A stretch of DNA of 64,000 nucleotides, taken from Thalassospira profundimaris. GTDB lineage: Bacteria > Pseudomonadota > Alphaproteobacteria > Rhodospirillales > Thalassospiraceae. Positions 28,532 through 37,744 of the stretch are shown here, in pieces. The number at the start of each line of letters is the position of its first letter. The stretch's first letter is position 1. The stretch lies in the NCBI RefSeq assembly GCF_003326795.1, contig NZ_JPWI01000017.1:1-64000 (forward strand), given 5' to 3'. The notes below the pieces were generated by a model. That model did not search any database, was not told the DNA's origin, and was given only the letters and a program-made list of their open reading frames with translations. Position numbers and translations under genes: made by a program.

Positions 28532-30604
28532 CTACCCCCGTTGAAGGCACCAGTTCTGCCACATCTCGCGGCAGGCCTCTTCGAATTCGCGGGCAATGGC
28601 CGGTGGGTGAAACGCCTTGCTGTTGCGGATGCGTTCACGCATGTTTTCGCGGATGCTGGCAAGGGCGGTAAGGTCGGAACTCAGCATGATGCATTTATCG
28701 ACATACCCTTTTTCGGTTTGCGCGCATAATGCCTCAAGCCCGATATCACTCAGTAATCCAAGCCCCAGTCGAGACCCTGGAAGGTCATTGGCAAGCGATA
28801 CAAACGGCACGCCAGACCACAGCATCTCGAAATAGTTTTCAAGCGACATGGCGGGAAACGGCGCAAGACCGATATCAATCTGGGCAAACAGAGCCGGGCG
28901 ATCTTCTTTGGCAACAGCACCGGCAAGATCCAGTCGGTCACGATTGATCCCGGCCTGACGGATGCGGTCCAGGAACGTCTTGGCGGCATATGAATCCTCA
29001 AGAACGTCGTCCTGAATGACGATGCGGCTGTTTTTGACTTTATTGAGGATGCGGGCAAAGCAAATCAGCGTTTCGTCACTGATATTGGCAACCCGGTCAA
29101 TGCAGCCAAACCGGATAATTTCGTCACCGAATGCCGCCGGAAGCGGGCTGACAGGTAAAGCATCATCTCGTTCAGCCGGAAGATACGGCCCCATCTCCAG
29201 TCTCTGGGGGCGTTCGGAAAACTGTTTGTTATCGGCAAGGCTGCCACTGAACACTTCCTTGTGCCCGATCAGATAGTCAATCTGCGCAATCCCGGTTGTT
29301 GCCGCTGAAAGGCTGGCCTGAACCGGTGCGGCGTAAAGGGCAAAGACCTCAATCGGCTGGGTCGGGTGCGCGCCGCAAATATCAATCAGGATATCGATCT
29401 TGTCCTTGCGAATGCGATCGGCAATCTGCATCGGGTCCTGACCAAATACCTCGCGCCAGCCATCAGCCATGACTTGCCAGGACCGTGTGACATCATCAGG
29501 TCGCGGTGTTGCCGAATACAGGAACAGCTCGATCTCATGCCGGTTCAGGTGGCGCGCCAGCGTCCCCAAAAGAGCATGCGACGGATGCTCGCAGAAAAAT
29601 GGTGACAGCCACCCGATGCGCAGACGCTTGTCGGCCTGTGTGCTATTGGCAAATACCGGTTTTGCTGCAATCGGCATATGGTGCTTTGCCCAGTTCTTCG
29701 CGGCCTTGGCATGGTCCGAGGTGTTTGCGGATGCCAGTTTGACCTTGGTGCGCAGCAAAAGGGCGTCGGCAGTCGCATGGTCAGGATGTTTTTTAAGGAT
29801 CGCTTCAAGGGTTTCGATGGTTGCTGCGATATCGCCGCATTTCAACGTGATATCTGCCAGAACCAGATCAATATCGGCTGTATCCTTGGTGAGCTGCCGG
29901 GCGGTTTTCAAAAGCGCAATTGCCTTGGCATATTGCCCCTGATGGGCAAGTGCCTGTCCAAGTCCGCGCAATCCGGGAACGAATTTCGGATTGATGCTGA
30001 GCGCGCGCTGAAACAGGCCTTGTGCCAGCTCAGGATACCCAAGCCGCAAATAAGCGCCACCAACACGACAGATATATTCCGGTGAAATCCCCGCCGTCCG
30101 GGCCGCATGTTCAAGCGAAGTCAAAGCCGCTTCTTCCTGACCCAGTGCGTGCAGCGCATCACCAAACAGCAACAAGCCTTCGTAATGATCCGGTTTTAAC
30201 CCCAGCAAGCGCCCCAGAAGATCAACCGCCTGTCCCAGATGCCCGCGCGGCATTTCAAGACGCGCCAGATGATAAAGGGCTGTGGGGAAGTCGCCGTGAT
30301 AGCTGATGGCCTGTTTGAACTGATCAATTGCCTTTTCAATCTGGCCTGAACTCTCAAGCGCGATCGCATAGTTGCATCTGGCGGCCGGATTGGCCCCGAA
30401 ACTTGAAAGGCAGCTTTCAAAAAGATCAATCGCCTCGCCATGGCGCCCAAGTCCGGTCAGAAGTGTTGCCAGAAGATGCTCGGCCTCTGCATTATTGGGC
30501 GCGATATCAAGAACCTGGCGGTAAATTTTCTCTGCTTCTTCGGGGCGATTACCCTCATGCGCACTAAGTCCGCGTCGCAACAATGTCTTGAGTTGGTCGG
30601 ACAT
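28532..30604 (-). CDS. TPR protein with O-GlcNAc-transferase-like (GT41) domain
   Basis: 690 residues from ATG 30604. A longer frame to 30805 would read through an intrinsic terminator, so I reject it. N-terminal TPR superhelix (about 1-270, e.g. AHEGNRPEEAEKIYRQVLDIAPNN), then a GT41/SPINDLY-type double Rossmann domain (about 325-690) starting with LRIGWLSPFFCEHPSH. The His of the EHP segment is kept. The usual Lys in the FxxFNxxxKI segment reads N (DRVANISDE), and the NGGTTT nucleotide-sugar loop reads AMSLENY. It may therefore use another donor or be inactive. GT41-like proteins often glycosylate flagellins or adhesins; no target gene is adjacent. Confidence 0.82.
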   Translation of the reverse strand: MSDQLKTLLRRGLSAHEGNRPEEAEKIYRQVLDIAPNNAEAEHLLATLLTGLGRHGEAIDLFESCLSSFGANPAARCNYAIALESSGQIEKAIDQFKQAISYHGDFPTALYHLARLEMPRGHLGQAVDLLGRLLGLKPDHYEGLLLFGDALHALGQEEAALTSLEHAARTAGISPEYICRVGGAYLRLGYPELAQGLFQRALSINPKFVPGLRGLGQALAHQGQYAKAIALLKTARQLTKDTADIDLVLADITLKCGDIAATIETLEAILKKHPDHATADALLLRTKVKLASANTSDHAKAAKNWAKHHMPIAAKPVFANSTQADKRLRIGWLSPFFCEHPSHALLGTLARHLNRHEIELFLYSATPRPDDVTRSWQVMADGWREVFGQDPMQIADRIRKDKIDILIDICGAHPTQPIEVFALYAAPVQASLSAATTGIAQIDYLIGHKEVFSGSLADNKQFSERPQRLEMGPYLPAERDDALPVSPLPAAFGDEIIRFGCIDRVANISDETLICFARILNKVKNSRIVIQDDVLEDSYAAKTFLDRIRQAGINRDRLDLAGAVAKEDRPALFAQIDIGLAPFPAMSLENYFEMLWSGVPFVSLANDLPGSRLGLGLLSDIGLEALCAQTEKGYVDKCIMLSSDLTALASIRENMRERIRNSKAFHPPAIAREFEEACREMWQNWCLQRG

Positions 30605-30728
30605 GGGGGTGCGTTTCTCCGCCGGATCATCATTTCTGAATTCTGCAATTGGTCTCAAGACATTAAAGGGTTTGGGGGAACCTTTAAAGTGGTCAGTTGT
30701 GACAGGCGGGCAGACGGTTGCCAAATCG

Positions 30729-30860
30729 GAAAAAAAAGAACCCCGAACCGTTACGGGTCCGGGGCGAGAATGGGAGTGGGAGAATCGCCTGGCGGCGATA
30801 ATCACTTGTTAAGATATGGATTGTTTGGATGAAGATCGCCTATCCAAGGGGATAGTGGCT
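30729..30860 (-). ncRNA. Candidate trans-acting small RNA (5' end approximate)
   Basis: Read on the minus strand there is a hairpin (CTATCC/GGATAG, 30840-30855), a second hairpin (ATCGCC/GGCGAT, 30784-30799), a single-stranded C/U-rich stretch TTCTCCCACTCCCATTCTCG (about 30765-30784), and a GC-rich terminator stem (30741-30764) followed by eight T residues. The C/U stretch is complementary to Shine-Dalgarno sequences, as in alphaproteobacterial AbcR-type RNAs. No gene lies upstream on this strand that would need the terminator. The alternative is a premature terminator in the leader of the OGT-like gene. The 5' end and promoter are not determined. Confidence 0.5.
30730..30764 (-). terminator. 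Rho-independent terminator upstream of the OGT-like gene
   Basis: On the minus strand, stem CCCCGGACC with GGTTCGGGG (one mismatch) around a short loop, then TTC and eight T residues (30737-30730). It lies 126 bases before the start codon at 30604, so it ends either a small RNA or a regulated leader. Confidence 0.8.
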
Positions 30861-31025
30861 TTGGTATTTGGGGTAGGTATTTCAGGATAATGGAATAAAA
30901 GATGTGAAGTGGTTCACTTATTTCCGAAATGGTCTGTTATCTTGTCTGATTATCATGTGCAAAGTGGATGGTCGCGTAGCAATCATACCCAATGATCGGT
31001 CCGTGCGAAATTTTCAGGCAAAAAA

Positions 31026-31055
31026 CTGTCAAAAAGCGCGAATACTGTGCTAGAA
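31026..31055 (+). promoter_or_regulatory. Possible sigma-70 promoter of ilvD
   Basis: CTGTCA and an extended TGTG-CTAGAA element separated by 18 bases, 53 bases before the ilvD ATG. The match is moderate. No leader peptide or attenuator was found between it and the gene. Confidence 0.4.
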
Positions 31056-31107
31056 CGCGACTATATTAAAGAAACAGACCCCGCGAAGATTTAGAGAGGT
31101 TCCTTCC

Positions 31108-32961
31108 ATGCCGGAATATCGGTCCCGTACAACAACCCATGGCCGCAATATGGCTGGTGCGCGCGGCCTTTGGCGCGCCACTGGTATGACTGACGAAGAT
31201 TTCGACAAGCCGATCATCGCCGTCGTCAACAGTTTCACCCAGTTTGTGCCCGGTCACGTCCATCTCAAGGATCTGGGCCAGATGGTCGCCCGCGAGATCG
31301 AGGCTGCTGGCGGTGTGGCCAAGGAATTCAACACCATTGCCGTTGATGACGGTATCGCGATGGGCCATGACGGCATGCTCTATAGTTTGCCTTCGCGCGA
31401 AATCATTGCCGATTCTGTCGAATATATGGTCAATGCCCATTGCGCCGATGCGATGGTCTGCATTTCCAACTGTGACAAGATTACCCCGGGTATGCTGATG
31501 GCTGCGATGCGCCTTAATATCCCGGCTGTGTTCGTTTCGGGTGGCCCGATGGAAGCAGGAAAGGTCATTCTGAACGGCGAAGAGCATCACCTTGATCTGA
31601 TTGATGCGATGATCCAGGCTGCCGATCCGAATGTTTCCGATGAACAGGCCAAGGTGGTCGAGCGTTCTGCATGCCCGACTTGCGGGTCTTGCTCGGGCAT
31701 GTTTACCGCGAACTCGATGAACTGTCTGGCCGAGGCGCTTGGTCTTGCGCTTCCGGGTAACGGATCTGTGCTGGCAACGCATGCTGCGCGCAAGGAACTG
31801 TTCCTTGAAGCAGCACGGACTTCGGTCAAGCTCGCACGTCGCTATTACGAAGAAGAAGACGTAACTGCGACCCCGCGTGGCATTGCCACGTTCGAGGCCT
31901 TTGAAAACGCCATGGCGCTTGATATCGCAATGGGTGGCTCGACCAATACGGTTCTGCATCTTCTGGCGATTGCCAAGGAAGCCGAGGTCGATTTTACCAT
32001 GGCCGATATGGATCGTCTGTCACGCAAGATCCCGTATCTTTCCAAGGTTGCGCCAAACCACCCGAAATTCCACATGGAAGACGTCCATCGTGCCGGTGGC
32101 ATCATGCGTATTCTGGGTGAACTTGATCGTGCCGGTCTGTTGCACACCGATGTTTCGACCGTGCATACCAAGACCATGGCCGATGCCCTTGAAAAATGGG
32201 ACATCAAACGCACCACCAACGAAGCTGTCCACAAATTCTATCGTGCGATGCCAGGCGGCGTTCCGAGCCAGACGGCATTTTCTCAGGAACGCTACTGGGA
32301 CGATCTCGATCTTGACGAAAAAGAGGGCTGCGTTCGTGATGTGGCGCACGCCTACAGTCAGGATGGCGGTCTTGCGGTTCTGTTTGGCAACCTTGCGGTC
32401 AATGGCTGCATTGTTAAAACCGGTGGTGTGGATGAAAGCATCCTGAAATTCTCCGGTCCGGCCGTGATCTGTGAAAGCCAGGACGAGGCTGTTGCCAAGG
32501 TTCTTGGTGGTGAAGTCAAGGAAGGTGACGTTGTCATCGTCCGTTACGAAGGACCGAAAGGCGGACCGGGCATGCAGGAAATGCTCTATCCGACCAGCTA
32601 TCTGAAATCGATGGGGCTGGGCAAGGCCTGTGCTCTGATCACGGATGGTCGTTTCTCGGGGGGGTCTTCGGGCCTGTCGATCGGTCACGTATCTCCGGAA
32701 GCCGCTGCTGGTGGCGATATCGGCCTGATCGAGCCGGGCGATATGATCGAAATTGATATTCCGAACCGTTCGATCAAAATCGCTGTGGACGACGCTGTTC
32801 TCGCCGAACGCCGCAAGGCGATGGAGGCCAAGGGTCCCGAGGCGTGGCGTCCGGCCAAGCCGCGCAAGCGTAAAGTCTCGACCGCCCTTCGCGCCTATGC
32901 CGCCATGGCAACCAGTGCCGATCAGGGGGCAGTTCGTGATGTCAGTCAGGTCGAGTTCTGA
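31108..32961 (+). CDS. ilvD: Dihydroxy-acid dehydratase IlvD
   Basis: Fe-S dehydratase of valine, leucine, isoleucine and pantothenate synthesis; converts 2,3-dihydroxy-3-methyl acids to 2-keto acids. 617 residues, the size of the E. coli-type enzyme. Cluster cysteines lie in [10 protein letters not shown] (C122) and [10 protein letters not shown] (C189/C192/C195). The active-site segment [19 protein letters not shown] near the C-terminus is intact. AGAGAGG lies about 13 bases upstream of the ATG. It is monocistronic here and ends at a bidirectional terminator. Confidence 0.97.
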   Translation: MPEYRSRTTTHGRNMAGARGLWRATGMTDEDFDKPIIAVVNSFTQFVPGHVHLKDLGQMVAREIEAAGGVAKEFNTIAVDDGIAMGHDGMLYSLPSREIIADSVEYMVNAHCADAMVCISNCDKITPGMLMAAMRLNIPAVFVSGGPMEAGKVILNGEEHHLDLIDAMIQAADPNVSDEQAKVVERSACPTCGSCSGMFTANSMNCLAEALGLALPGNGSVLATHAARKELFLEAARTSVKLARRYYEEEDVTATPRGIATFEAFENAMALDIAMGGSTNTVLHLLAIAKEAEVDFTMADMDRLSRKIPYLSKVAPNHPKFHMEDVHRAGGIMRILGELDRAGLLHTDVSTVHTKTMADALEKWDIKRTTNEAVHKFYRAMPGGVPSQTAFSQERYWDDLDLDEKEGCVRDVAHAYSQDGGLAVLFGNLAVNGCIVKTGGVDESILKFSGPAVICESQDEAVAKVLGGEVKEGDVVIVRYEGPKGGPGMQEMLYPTSYLKSMGLGKACALITDGRFSGGSSGLSIGHVSPEAAAGGDIGLIEPGDMIEIDIPNRSIKIAVDDAVLAERRKAMEAKGPEAWRPAKPRKRKVSTALRAYAAMATSADQGAVRDVSQVEF

Positions 32962-32988
32962 TCGGTCCTGCACCAACAACAGTTATGA

Positions 32989-33016
32989 AAAAGGGCACCT
33001 TTGGGTGCCCTTTTTT
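32989..33016. terminator. Bidirectional terminator between ilvD and ald
   Basis: 11-bp stem AAAAGGGCACC / GGTGCCCTTTT with loop TTTG, T-rich on both strands, placed 28 bases after the ilvD stop and 19 bases after the ald stop. It serves both convergent genes. Confidence 0.92.
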
Positions 33017-33034
33017 GTTTTGGAATGCCCGCAT

Positions 33035-34150
33035 TCAGGACAGGGCCTGTTCCAGCGGTAAATTGTCATATCCAAGCGCATCTGCCACCGCTTGGTAGGT
33101 GACCTTGCCATTATGGATATTAAGGCCCGCTGCCAGATGCGGATCATCCTTGCAGGCCTGTTTCCACCCCTTGTTGGCCAGTGCAAGGGCAAAGGGCAGG
33201 GTGGCGTTGTTCAGTGCAAAGGTTGATGTGCGTGCAACGGCACCGGGCATATTGGCAACGCAGTAATGCACGACATCATCAATGATATAGGTCGGATCAG
33301 CATGGGTGGTGGCTTTGGATGTTTCAAAGCAGCCACCCTGATCAATGGCGACATCGACAATCACCGATCCGGGTTTCATCTTTGAAAGCTGTTCCTTGCG
33401 GATCAGTTTGGGGGCCGCAGCACCGGGGATCAGAACCGCGCCAACAACCATGTCGGCATCAAAGACCAGGGCTTCGGTGTCGTCAATCGTTGCATATTGG
33501 GTTTTGATGCGGGGACCGAAAACGTCATCAATATAGGTCAGGCGTTTGACATTCTTATCGAGAATGGTGACATCAGCCCCCATGCCGGCAGCGATCCTTG
33601 CGGCATTGGTGCCGACAACACCGCCACCGATCACGACAACCTTTGCGGGCGCCACACCGGGAACACCGCCAAGCAAGACCCCGCGTCCGCCATTTGCTTT
33701 CTGAAGGGCGGTTGCACCGACCTGCGGGGCCATGCGTCCTGCCACCTCGGACATCGGTGCCAGAAGTGGCAAGCCGCCATTCCGGTCCGTCACGGTTTCA
33801 TAGGCAATTGCTGTTGCGCCAGATTTGATCAGGCCAGCGGTCTGGTCCGGGTCCGGGGCAAGATGGAGATAGGTAAACAGCAACTGACCTTCGCGTAGCT
33901 GTTCATATTCAACCTTCTGCGGCTCCTTGACCTTGATAACCATTTCAGCGGTGGCAAAAATTTCGGCTGCGGTTCCGACAATTTCCGCACCCGCAGCCAC
34001 ATAATCTTCATCACTGCAACCGATCCCGGCACCTGCCATGGTTTCGATTTTCACCTTGTGACCATGAATGGTCAGCTCCCGGACTGAACTTGGCGTCAGT
34101 CCGACACGGTACTCGTTGTTTTTGATTTCCTTTGGAACACCAATCAGCAT
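33035..34150 (-). CDS. ald: Alanine dehydrogenase
   Basis: NAD-dependent interconversion of L-alanine with pyruvate and ammonia. 371 residues. N-terminal [20 protein letters not shown] and the following [13 protein letters not shown] are classic Ald signatures. The NAD-binding loop [19 protein letters not shown] is near 170-188, and [18 protein letters not shown] lies near the C-terminus. The divergent Lrp-type regulator 204 bases away is the arrangement seen for ald control in other bacteria, so induction by alanine through that regulator is likely. Confidence 0.96.
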   Translation of the reverse strand: MLIGVPKEIKNNEYRVGLTPSSVRELTIHGHKVKIETMAGAGIGCSDEDYVAAGAEIVGTAAEIFATAEMVIKVKEPQKVEYEQLREGQLLFTYLHLAPDPDQTAGLIKSGATAIAYETVTDRNGGLPLLAPMSEVAGRMAPQVGATALQKANGGRGVLLGGVPGVAPAKVVVIGGGVVGTNAARIAAGMGADVTILDKNVKRLTYIDDVFGPRIKTQYATIDDTEALVFDADMVVGAVLIPGAAAPKLIRKEQLSKMKPGSVIVDVAIDQGGCFETSKATTHADPTYIIDDVVHYCVANMPGAVARTSTFALNNATLPFALALANKGWKQACKDDPHLAAGLNIHNGKVTYQAVADALGYDNLPLEQALS

Positions 34151-34310
34151 TTCGTTTTCTCCCGACGAATTCAGGTGGTAATCGGGTTATCTCCCGGCTT
34201 TGACCGGGGACTCCCGGGCATTTCGCGCCCATTTTTGATTGTTTGTGCATGATACCCTAAAAATGGGGCAATTAATCTTCAATTCCAGACCCGTTTGGTG
34301 ATATCATTGC

Positions 34311-34325
34311 TAGATAATTTAAAAG
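34311..34325. promoter_or_regulatory. Possible Lrp-type binding box
   Basis: TAGATAATTTAAAAG partly fits the degenerate Lrp consensus and lies 30-44 bases upstream of the Lrp-family gene, in an AT-rich tract shared with ald. Position suits control of ald and autoregulation. Confidence 0.35.
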
Positions 34326-34354
34326 AATGACCTAAATCTCGGAGGATTATTCTA

Positions 34355-34813
34355 ATGCAGATGGACGAACGTGACCGCATGATCCTGCGTTTGTTGCAGA
34401 AAGATGGTCGCATCAGCAACGCGGACCTTGCTGAAAAGGTCAACCTGTCGGCTTCGGCCTGTTTGCGGCGTGTGCGCCTGCTCGAAGAGGCGGGCTTTAT
34501 TGATCATTACACGATGCTGCTCAATCCGGCCCGGATTGGCAAACCGGGCAATGCGTTCGTCAATATCGCAATTACCCGTCAGACCCGCGAAGCACTTGAG
34601 ACCTTTGAACGAGAAGTCCAGAAGGTGCCCGAGGTTGTCGAATGCTATCTTCTGGCCGGACAAAGCGATTATCTGGTGCATGTTGTCTATAGTGACACCG
34701 CCGATTACGAGCGCATCCACAGCGAAGTCCTGACCCAGCTTCCCGGTGTCGAGCGCGTTCAAACCGTGATCACGCTTCGTGAAGTCAAACGCACCACCGA
34801 ATTGCCGGTCTAG
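34355..34813 (+). CDS. Lrp/AsnC-family transcriptional regulator (probable ald regulator)
   Basis: 152 residues. N-terminal winged HTH (MDERDRMILRLLQKDGRISNADLAEKVNLS) and a C-terminal RAM domain (about 65-140) that binds amino acids and drives oligomerisation. GGAGG lies nine bases before the ATG. Transcribed away from ald, which by genomic convention makes it the alanine-responsive activator of ald; the effector is inferred. A stem-loop follows at 34855-34880. Confidence 0.92.
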   Translation: MQMDERDRMILRLLQKDGRISNADLAEKVNLSASACLRRVRLLEEAGFIDHYTMLLNPARIGKPGNAFVNIAITRQTREALETFEREVQKVPEVVECYLLAGQSDYLVHVVYSDTADYERIHSEVLTQLPGVERVQTVITLREVKRTTELPV

Positions 34814-34854
34814 AACCCCTGAAATACTGAACGTGTGCATCTCTGATGCGAATA

Positions 34855-34880
34855 CAAGGCCCGTTATCTGACGGGCCTTG
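34855..34880 (+). terminator. Stem-loop after the Lrp-type regulator gene
   Basis: 10-bp perfect stem CAAGGCCCGT / ACGGGCCTTG with loop TATCTG, 41 bases after the stop. No clear T-run, so it may be a weak or Rho-assisted terminator. Confidence 0.6.
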
Positions 34881-35106
34881 ATGGTACCTTGCCTTGATCT
34901 TTTAAAAGTCGTGCGGCGGGATAAAACCGGTTTCGGCATCTGCGACTCGTCAGGGAAATGTACAGATTCGCAAGATTTGTTCGGAAATTTGGTGCTGGTT
35001 GATTTTATGTGACCGTTATTCATCTACCGGAGAGGATGTGTCACAGATAAAATCCCTGTTTTTTCAAGGTGTCATAAGTTTTGTCTATTTATTCTCGTTC
35101 CACGGT

Positions 35107-35142
35107 TTGACTTTTAGGTGAATTACAATGCAATAATATTGC
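35107..35142 (+). promoter_or_regulatory. Promoter and palindromic operator of the TetR gene
   Basis: TTGACT at 35107 resembles a -35 element. A perfect 13-base palindrome GCAATAATATTGC (35130-35142) sits at the -10 position, 31 bases before the TetR start. This layout suggests autorepression. Confidence 0.5.
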
Positions 35143-35172
35143 GGGGAAAAACGCTGGGGGAAGCTAATAAAT

Positions 35173-35886
35173 ATGGAACAAGAAAATCTTGTTCGTGCGC
35201 GAAGCCACGAACAGAAACTGAAGCGTCGTGCTGATATCCTTGAGGCTGCACGTGCGCTGTATCTTGAAGGCGATGGAACCTTGCCATCGGCAGCCGAGGT
35301 TGCTCGAAAGGCCAATCTGGCCAAGGGAACCCTTTATCTCTATTTCTCAAGCAAGGAAGCCCTGTTTCTTGAAGTGCTGCGCCATTTCCAGAAGGGCTGG
35401 TTTGAGAACAATCTTGATATCATTGATCAGGAAGCATTGCGTCGCCCCGAAGAGCGGGACTCTACCCGTGTGGCGCGCGAATTCGTGCAATATCTGGTGA
35501 AGAACGAGAAGTTTCTCTGTCTCGCATCCTTGGCGCAAGGCGTTCTGGAATCAGGCTCGGACGATGAAATGGTCGTCGGTCAGCGCCGTTTTCTGGCCTC
35601 TATGGTCAAACGTACGGCTGATGCCCTGGCAGAGCTTTATGCGATCACGCCGGACGAGGCCAGCAAGCTGATGCGGTCTTCCTATGCGCTGGTGCTTGGG
35701 TTGTGGCAGATGTCACAGCTTCCGGAACGGGTGAAGCGCCTGATGGAACAGAACGCCCTGAACAGCCTTATCATCGATTTTGGAGAAGCTGCCGAAGAGG
35801 CCGTGGTGTCTTATTGGCAGGTTGCTGCACCGGGCATGAAATGTCGCGAGATGATGCGACGTGCCGCAGCAGGTGAATGTTCCTGA
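35173..35886 (+). CDS. TetR-family transcriptional regulator
   Basis: 237 residues. The N-terminal TetR HTH spans about 17-65: ADILEAARALYLEG, then PSAAEVARKANLAKGTLYLYFSSKEALFLEVL. The C-terminal ligand domain is not assignable to a known subfamily. GGGGGAAG lies upstream of the start. The gene stands alone between terminators: its neighbours are the convergent polyamine permease genes and the Lrp-type regulator. Its regulon cannot be inferred beyond probable autoregulation. Confidence 0.9.
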   Translation: MEQENLVRARSHEQKLKRRADILEAARALYLEGDGTLPSAAEVARKANLAKGTLYLYFSSKEALFLEVLRHFQKGWFENNLDIIDQEALRRPEERDSTRVAREFVQYLVKNEKFLCLASLAQGVLESGSDDEMVVGQRRFLASMVKRTADALAELYAITPDEASKLMRSSYALVLGLWQMSQLPERVKRLMEQNALNSLIIDFGEAAEEAVVSYWQVAAPGMKCREMMRRAAAGECS

Positions 35887-35917
35887 GCAACAGGTTTTCA
35901 GATCATCTGATTACATG

Positions 35918-35954
35918 AAAACAGCGCCGAAAGATTTCTTTCGGCGCTGTTTTT
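35918..35954. terminator. Bidirectional terminator, TetR gene / potI
   Basis: 16-bp perfect stem AAAACAGCGCCGAAAG / CTTTCGGCGCTGTTTT with loop ATTT, T-rich on both strands. It closes the TetR gene and the convergent pot operon. Confidence 0.93.
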
Positions 35955-35984
35955 GTCTGAGCATTTTGGTTCAGGAAATCGGGT

Positions 35985-36818
35985 CTATATGTCGCTCGCA
36001 TTTGCTGTGCGGTTGCGCATTCGTTCAGATCGCAGGATCATGATGCTTGCGATCACAATCAAGATCGACACAGCAAGAATGATCAGTGTGGCTAATGCGT
36101 TGATCTCTGGCGATACCCCAAGACGCACGGACGAGAAGACCTTCATCGGAAGGGTGGTTGACCCCGGTCCGGCGACAAAGCTTGCAATCACCAGATCATC
36201 AAGCGACAGCGTAAAGGACAGAAGCCAGCCCGCCAGAAGGGCCGGAAGGATCATCGGAAGCGTGATGACGAAAAAGATCTTGCCGGGCTTTGCGCCCAGA
36301 TCCATCGCGGCTTCCTCGACCGAGATATCCATCCCCGACAGGCGCGACTGCACAACAACCGCGACATAGGCCGCACAGAAGGTCGAATGCGCGATCGTGA
36401 TTGTTGAAATCCCGCGTCCTGCCGGCCAGCCGACAATTTGTTCAAGGGTTACAAACAACAGCAAAAGCGACAGACCGGTAATGACTTCGGGCATCACAAG
36501 CGGGGCTGCGATCATGCCTGAAAACAGGGTGCGTCCCTTGAACCGGCCAAAGCGTGACATGACAAGCCCGGCTGGCGTGCCAAGTGCAAGTGCAAGGGTT
36601 GCCGACATCACACCGATCCGAAGGCTGTTCCAGGCGGCATCAATCATGCCGTCATTGTTAAACAGCGACACGTACCATTTGGTCGAAAAGCCCGACCATA
36701 CGGTCACCAGCTTGCCTTCGTTAAACGAATAGATGATGACAAGCAGGATCGGCACATAAAGAAAGGCAAAGCCAAAGGCCAGTGCCGAAATCAGGAAGGT
36801 TGAACGTTTACCACTCAT
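35985..36818 (-). CDS. potI: Polyamine ABC transporter permease, PotI type
   Basis: 277 residues from ATG 36818, which overlaps the potH stop as ATGA with AGGAAGG just upstream; a longer frame to 36860 is less likely. Six membrane helices, with the EAA loop EEAAMDLGAKPGKIFFVITLP in the cytoplasmic region that docks the ATPase. It pairs with PotH as a heterodimeric channel for putrescine or spermidine uptake. Last gene of the potGHI transcript, ended by the terminator at 35918-35954. Confidence 0.92.
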   Translation of the reverse strand: MSGKRSTFLISALAFGFAFLYVPILLVIIYSFNEGKLVTVWSGFSTKWYVSLFNNDGMIDAAWNSLRIGVMSATLALALGTPAGLVMSRFGRFKGRTLFSGMIAAPLVMPEVITGLSLLLLFVTLEQIVGWPAGRGISTITIAHSTFCAAYVAVVVQSRLSGMDISVEEAAMDLGAKPGKIFFVITLPMILPALLAGWLLSFTLSLDDLVIASFVAGPGSTTLPMKVFSSVRLGVSPEINALATLIILAVSILIVIASIMILRSERMRNRTANASDI

Positions 36819-37744
36819 TGCTGGCCTTCCTCCTGCTTGGTCTGGATATGCTGGAACCACATGATCGGAACAACCAGGAAGACCAGCATCGCAATCGCCA
36901 CCGCCGATGCAATCGGCCAGTCACGGTTGGCAAAGAATTCGTTCCAAAGCGTTCGACCGATCATAAGGGTATTCGGACCGCCCAGAAGTTCCGGAATAAC
37001 GAATTCGCCCACAGCCGGAATAAAGACCAGAAGCGATCCCGCCAGAATCCCCGGAAGTGACAGCGGCAGGGTAACTTTGACAAAGGCCTGCCAGGGCTTG
37101 CAGCCAAGATCAAGGGCTGCCTCGATCAGGCTGATATCCATTTTCTCAAGTGTCGAGTAAAGCGGCAGGATCATGAAGGGCAGGTAGGTGTAGACAATCC
37201 CGACATAGACCGCGAACTCGGTCTGGCGCATGATCAGTGGTTCGGAAATGATGCCGGTCCACAGCAGGAATGCATTGATCAGGCCTTCGCGATCCAGAAT
37301 CCCGATCCACGCATAGACACGGATCAGAAAGCTGGTCCAGAATGGCAGGATCACAAGCATCAGAAGCACACTGCGCATCGATCCGCGCGCACGGGCAATC
37401 CCGTAGGCCATCGGATAGCCGATCAGCAGGGTGATGACGGTGGAGATCGCGGCAATCCGGATCGAATTCAGATAGGCCGTCGCATAAAGGCTGTCTGATA
37501 ACAGGAACAGGTAGTTCCCGAAATTAAGCGTTATCGTTACACCTTCATCAATCCAGGCGAACAGCGCGCTATAAGGCGGCTGCGCATATTCGGCCATGGA
37601 AAAACTGATCTTCAGAACGATCAGAAACGGCACCAGGAAGAACAGGAAAAGCCAGAAATACGGAATACCTATGACCAGTACCCGGCCATGCTTGATCATC
37701 CAGCGATCAAAACGTTGTTTCAGGGTTAGCTTGTCACTGCTCAT
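36815..37744 (-). CDS. potH: Polyamine ABC transporter permease, PotH type
   Basis: 309 residues from ATG 37744, in an ATGA overlap with the ATPase stop. A cytoplasmic N-terminus (about 1-25) is followed by six membrane helices. The EAA loop reads EAALDLGCKPWQAFVKVTLP. Homologous to PotB/PotH binding-protein-dependent permeases. Translational coupling on both sides (ATPase-PotH and PotH-PotI) indicates stoichiometric expression of the channel. Confidence 0.92.
   Translation of the reverse strand: MSSDKLTLKQRFDRWMIKHGRVLVIGIPYFWLFLFFLVPFLIVLKISFSMAEYAQPPYSALFAWIDEGVTITLNFGNYLFLLSDSLYATAYLNSIRIAAISTVITLLIGYPMAYGIARARGSMRSVLLMLVILPFWTSFLIRVYAWIGILDREGLINAFLLWTGIISEPLIMRQTEFAVYVGIVYTYLPFMILPLYSTLEKMDISLIEAALDLGCKPWQAFVKVTLPLSLPGILAGSLLVFIPAVGEFVIPELLGGPNTLMIGRTLWNEFFANRDWPIASAVAIAMLVFLVVPIMWFQHIQTKQEEGQQ

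Larger units (their letters stand above)
30605..31107. other. Divergent intergenic region, OGT-like gene / ilvD
   Basis: 503 bases. They contain a minus-strand intrinsic terminator preceded by two hairpins (candidate small RNA, 30729-30860) and a plausible ilvD promoter near 31026-31055. No protein gene is supported. Confidence 0.6.
34814..35172. other. Intergenic region, Lrp-type gene / TetR gene
   Basis: 359 AT-rich bases with a stem-loop after the Lrp-type gene and a palindromic promoter region just before the TetR gene. No reading frame is supported. Confidence 0.6.

Noticed and set aside
30605-30805. Extension of the OGT-like protein to an upstream start at 30805
   Set aside because: It would translate through a strong intrinsic terminator and adds residues with no TPR character; ATG 30604 is preferred.
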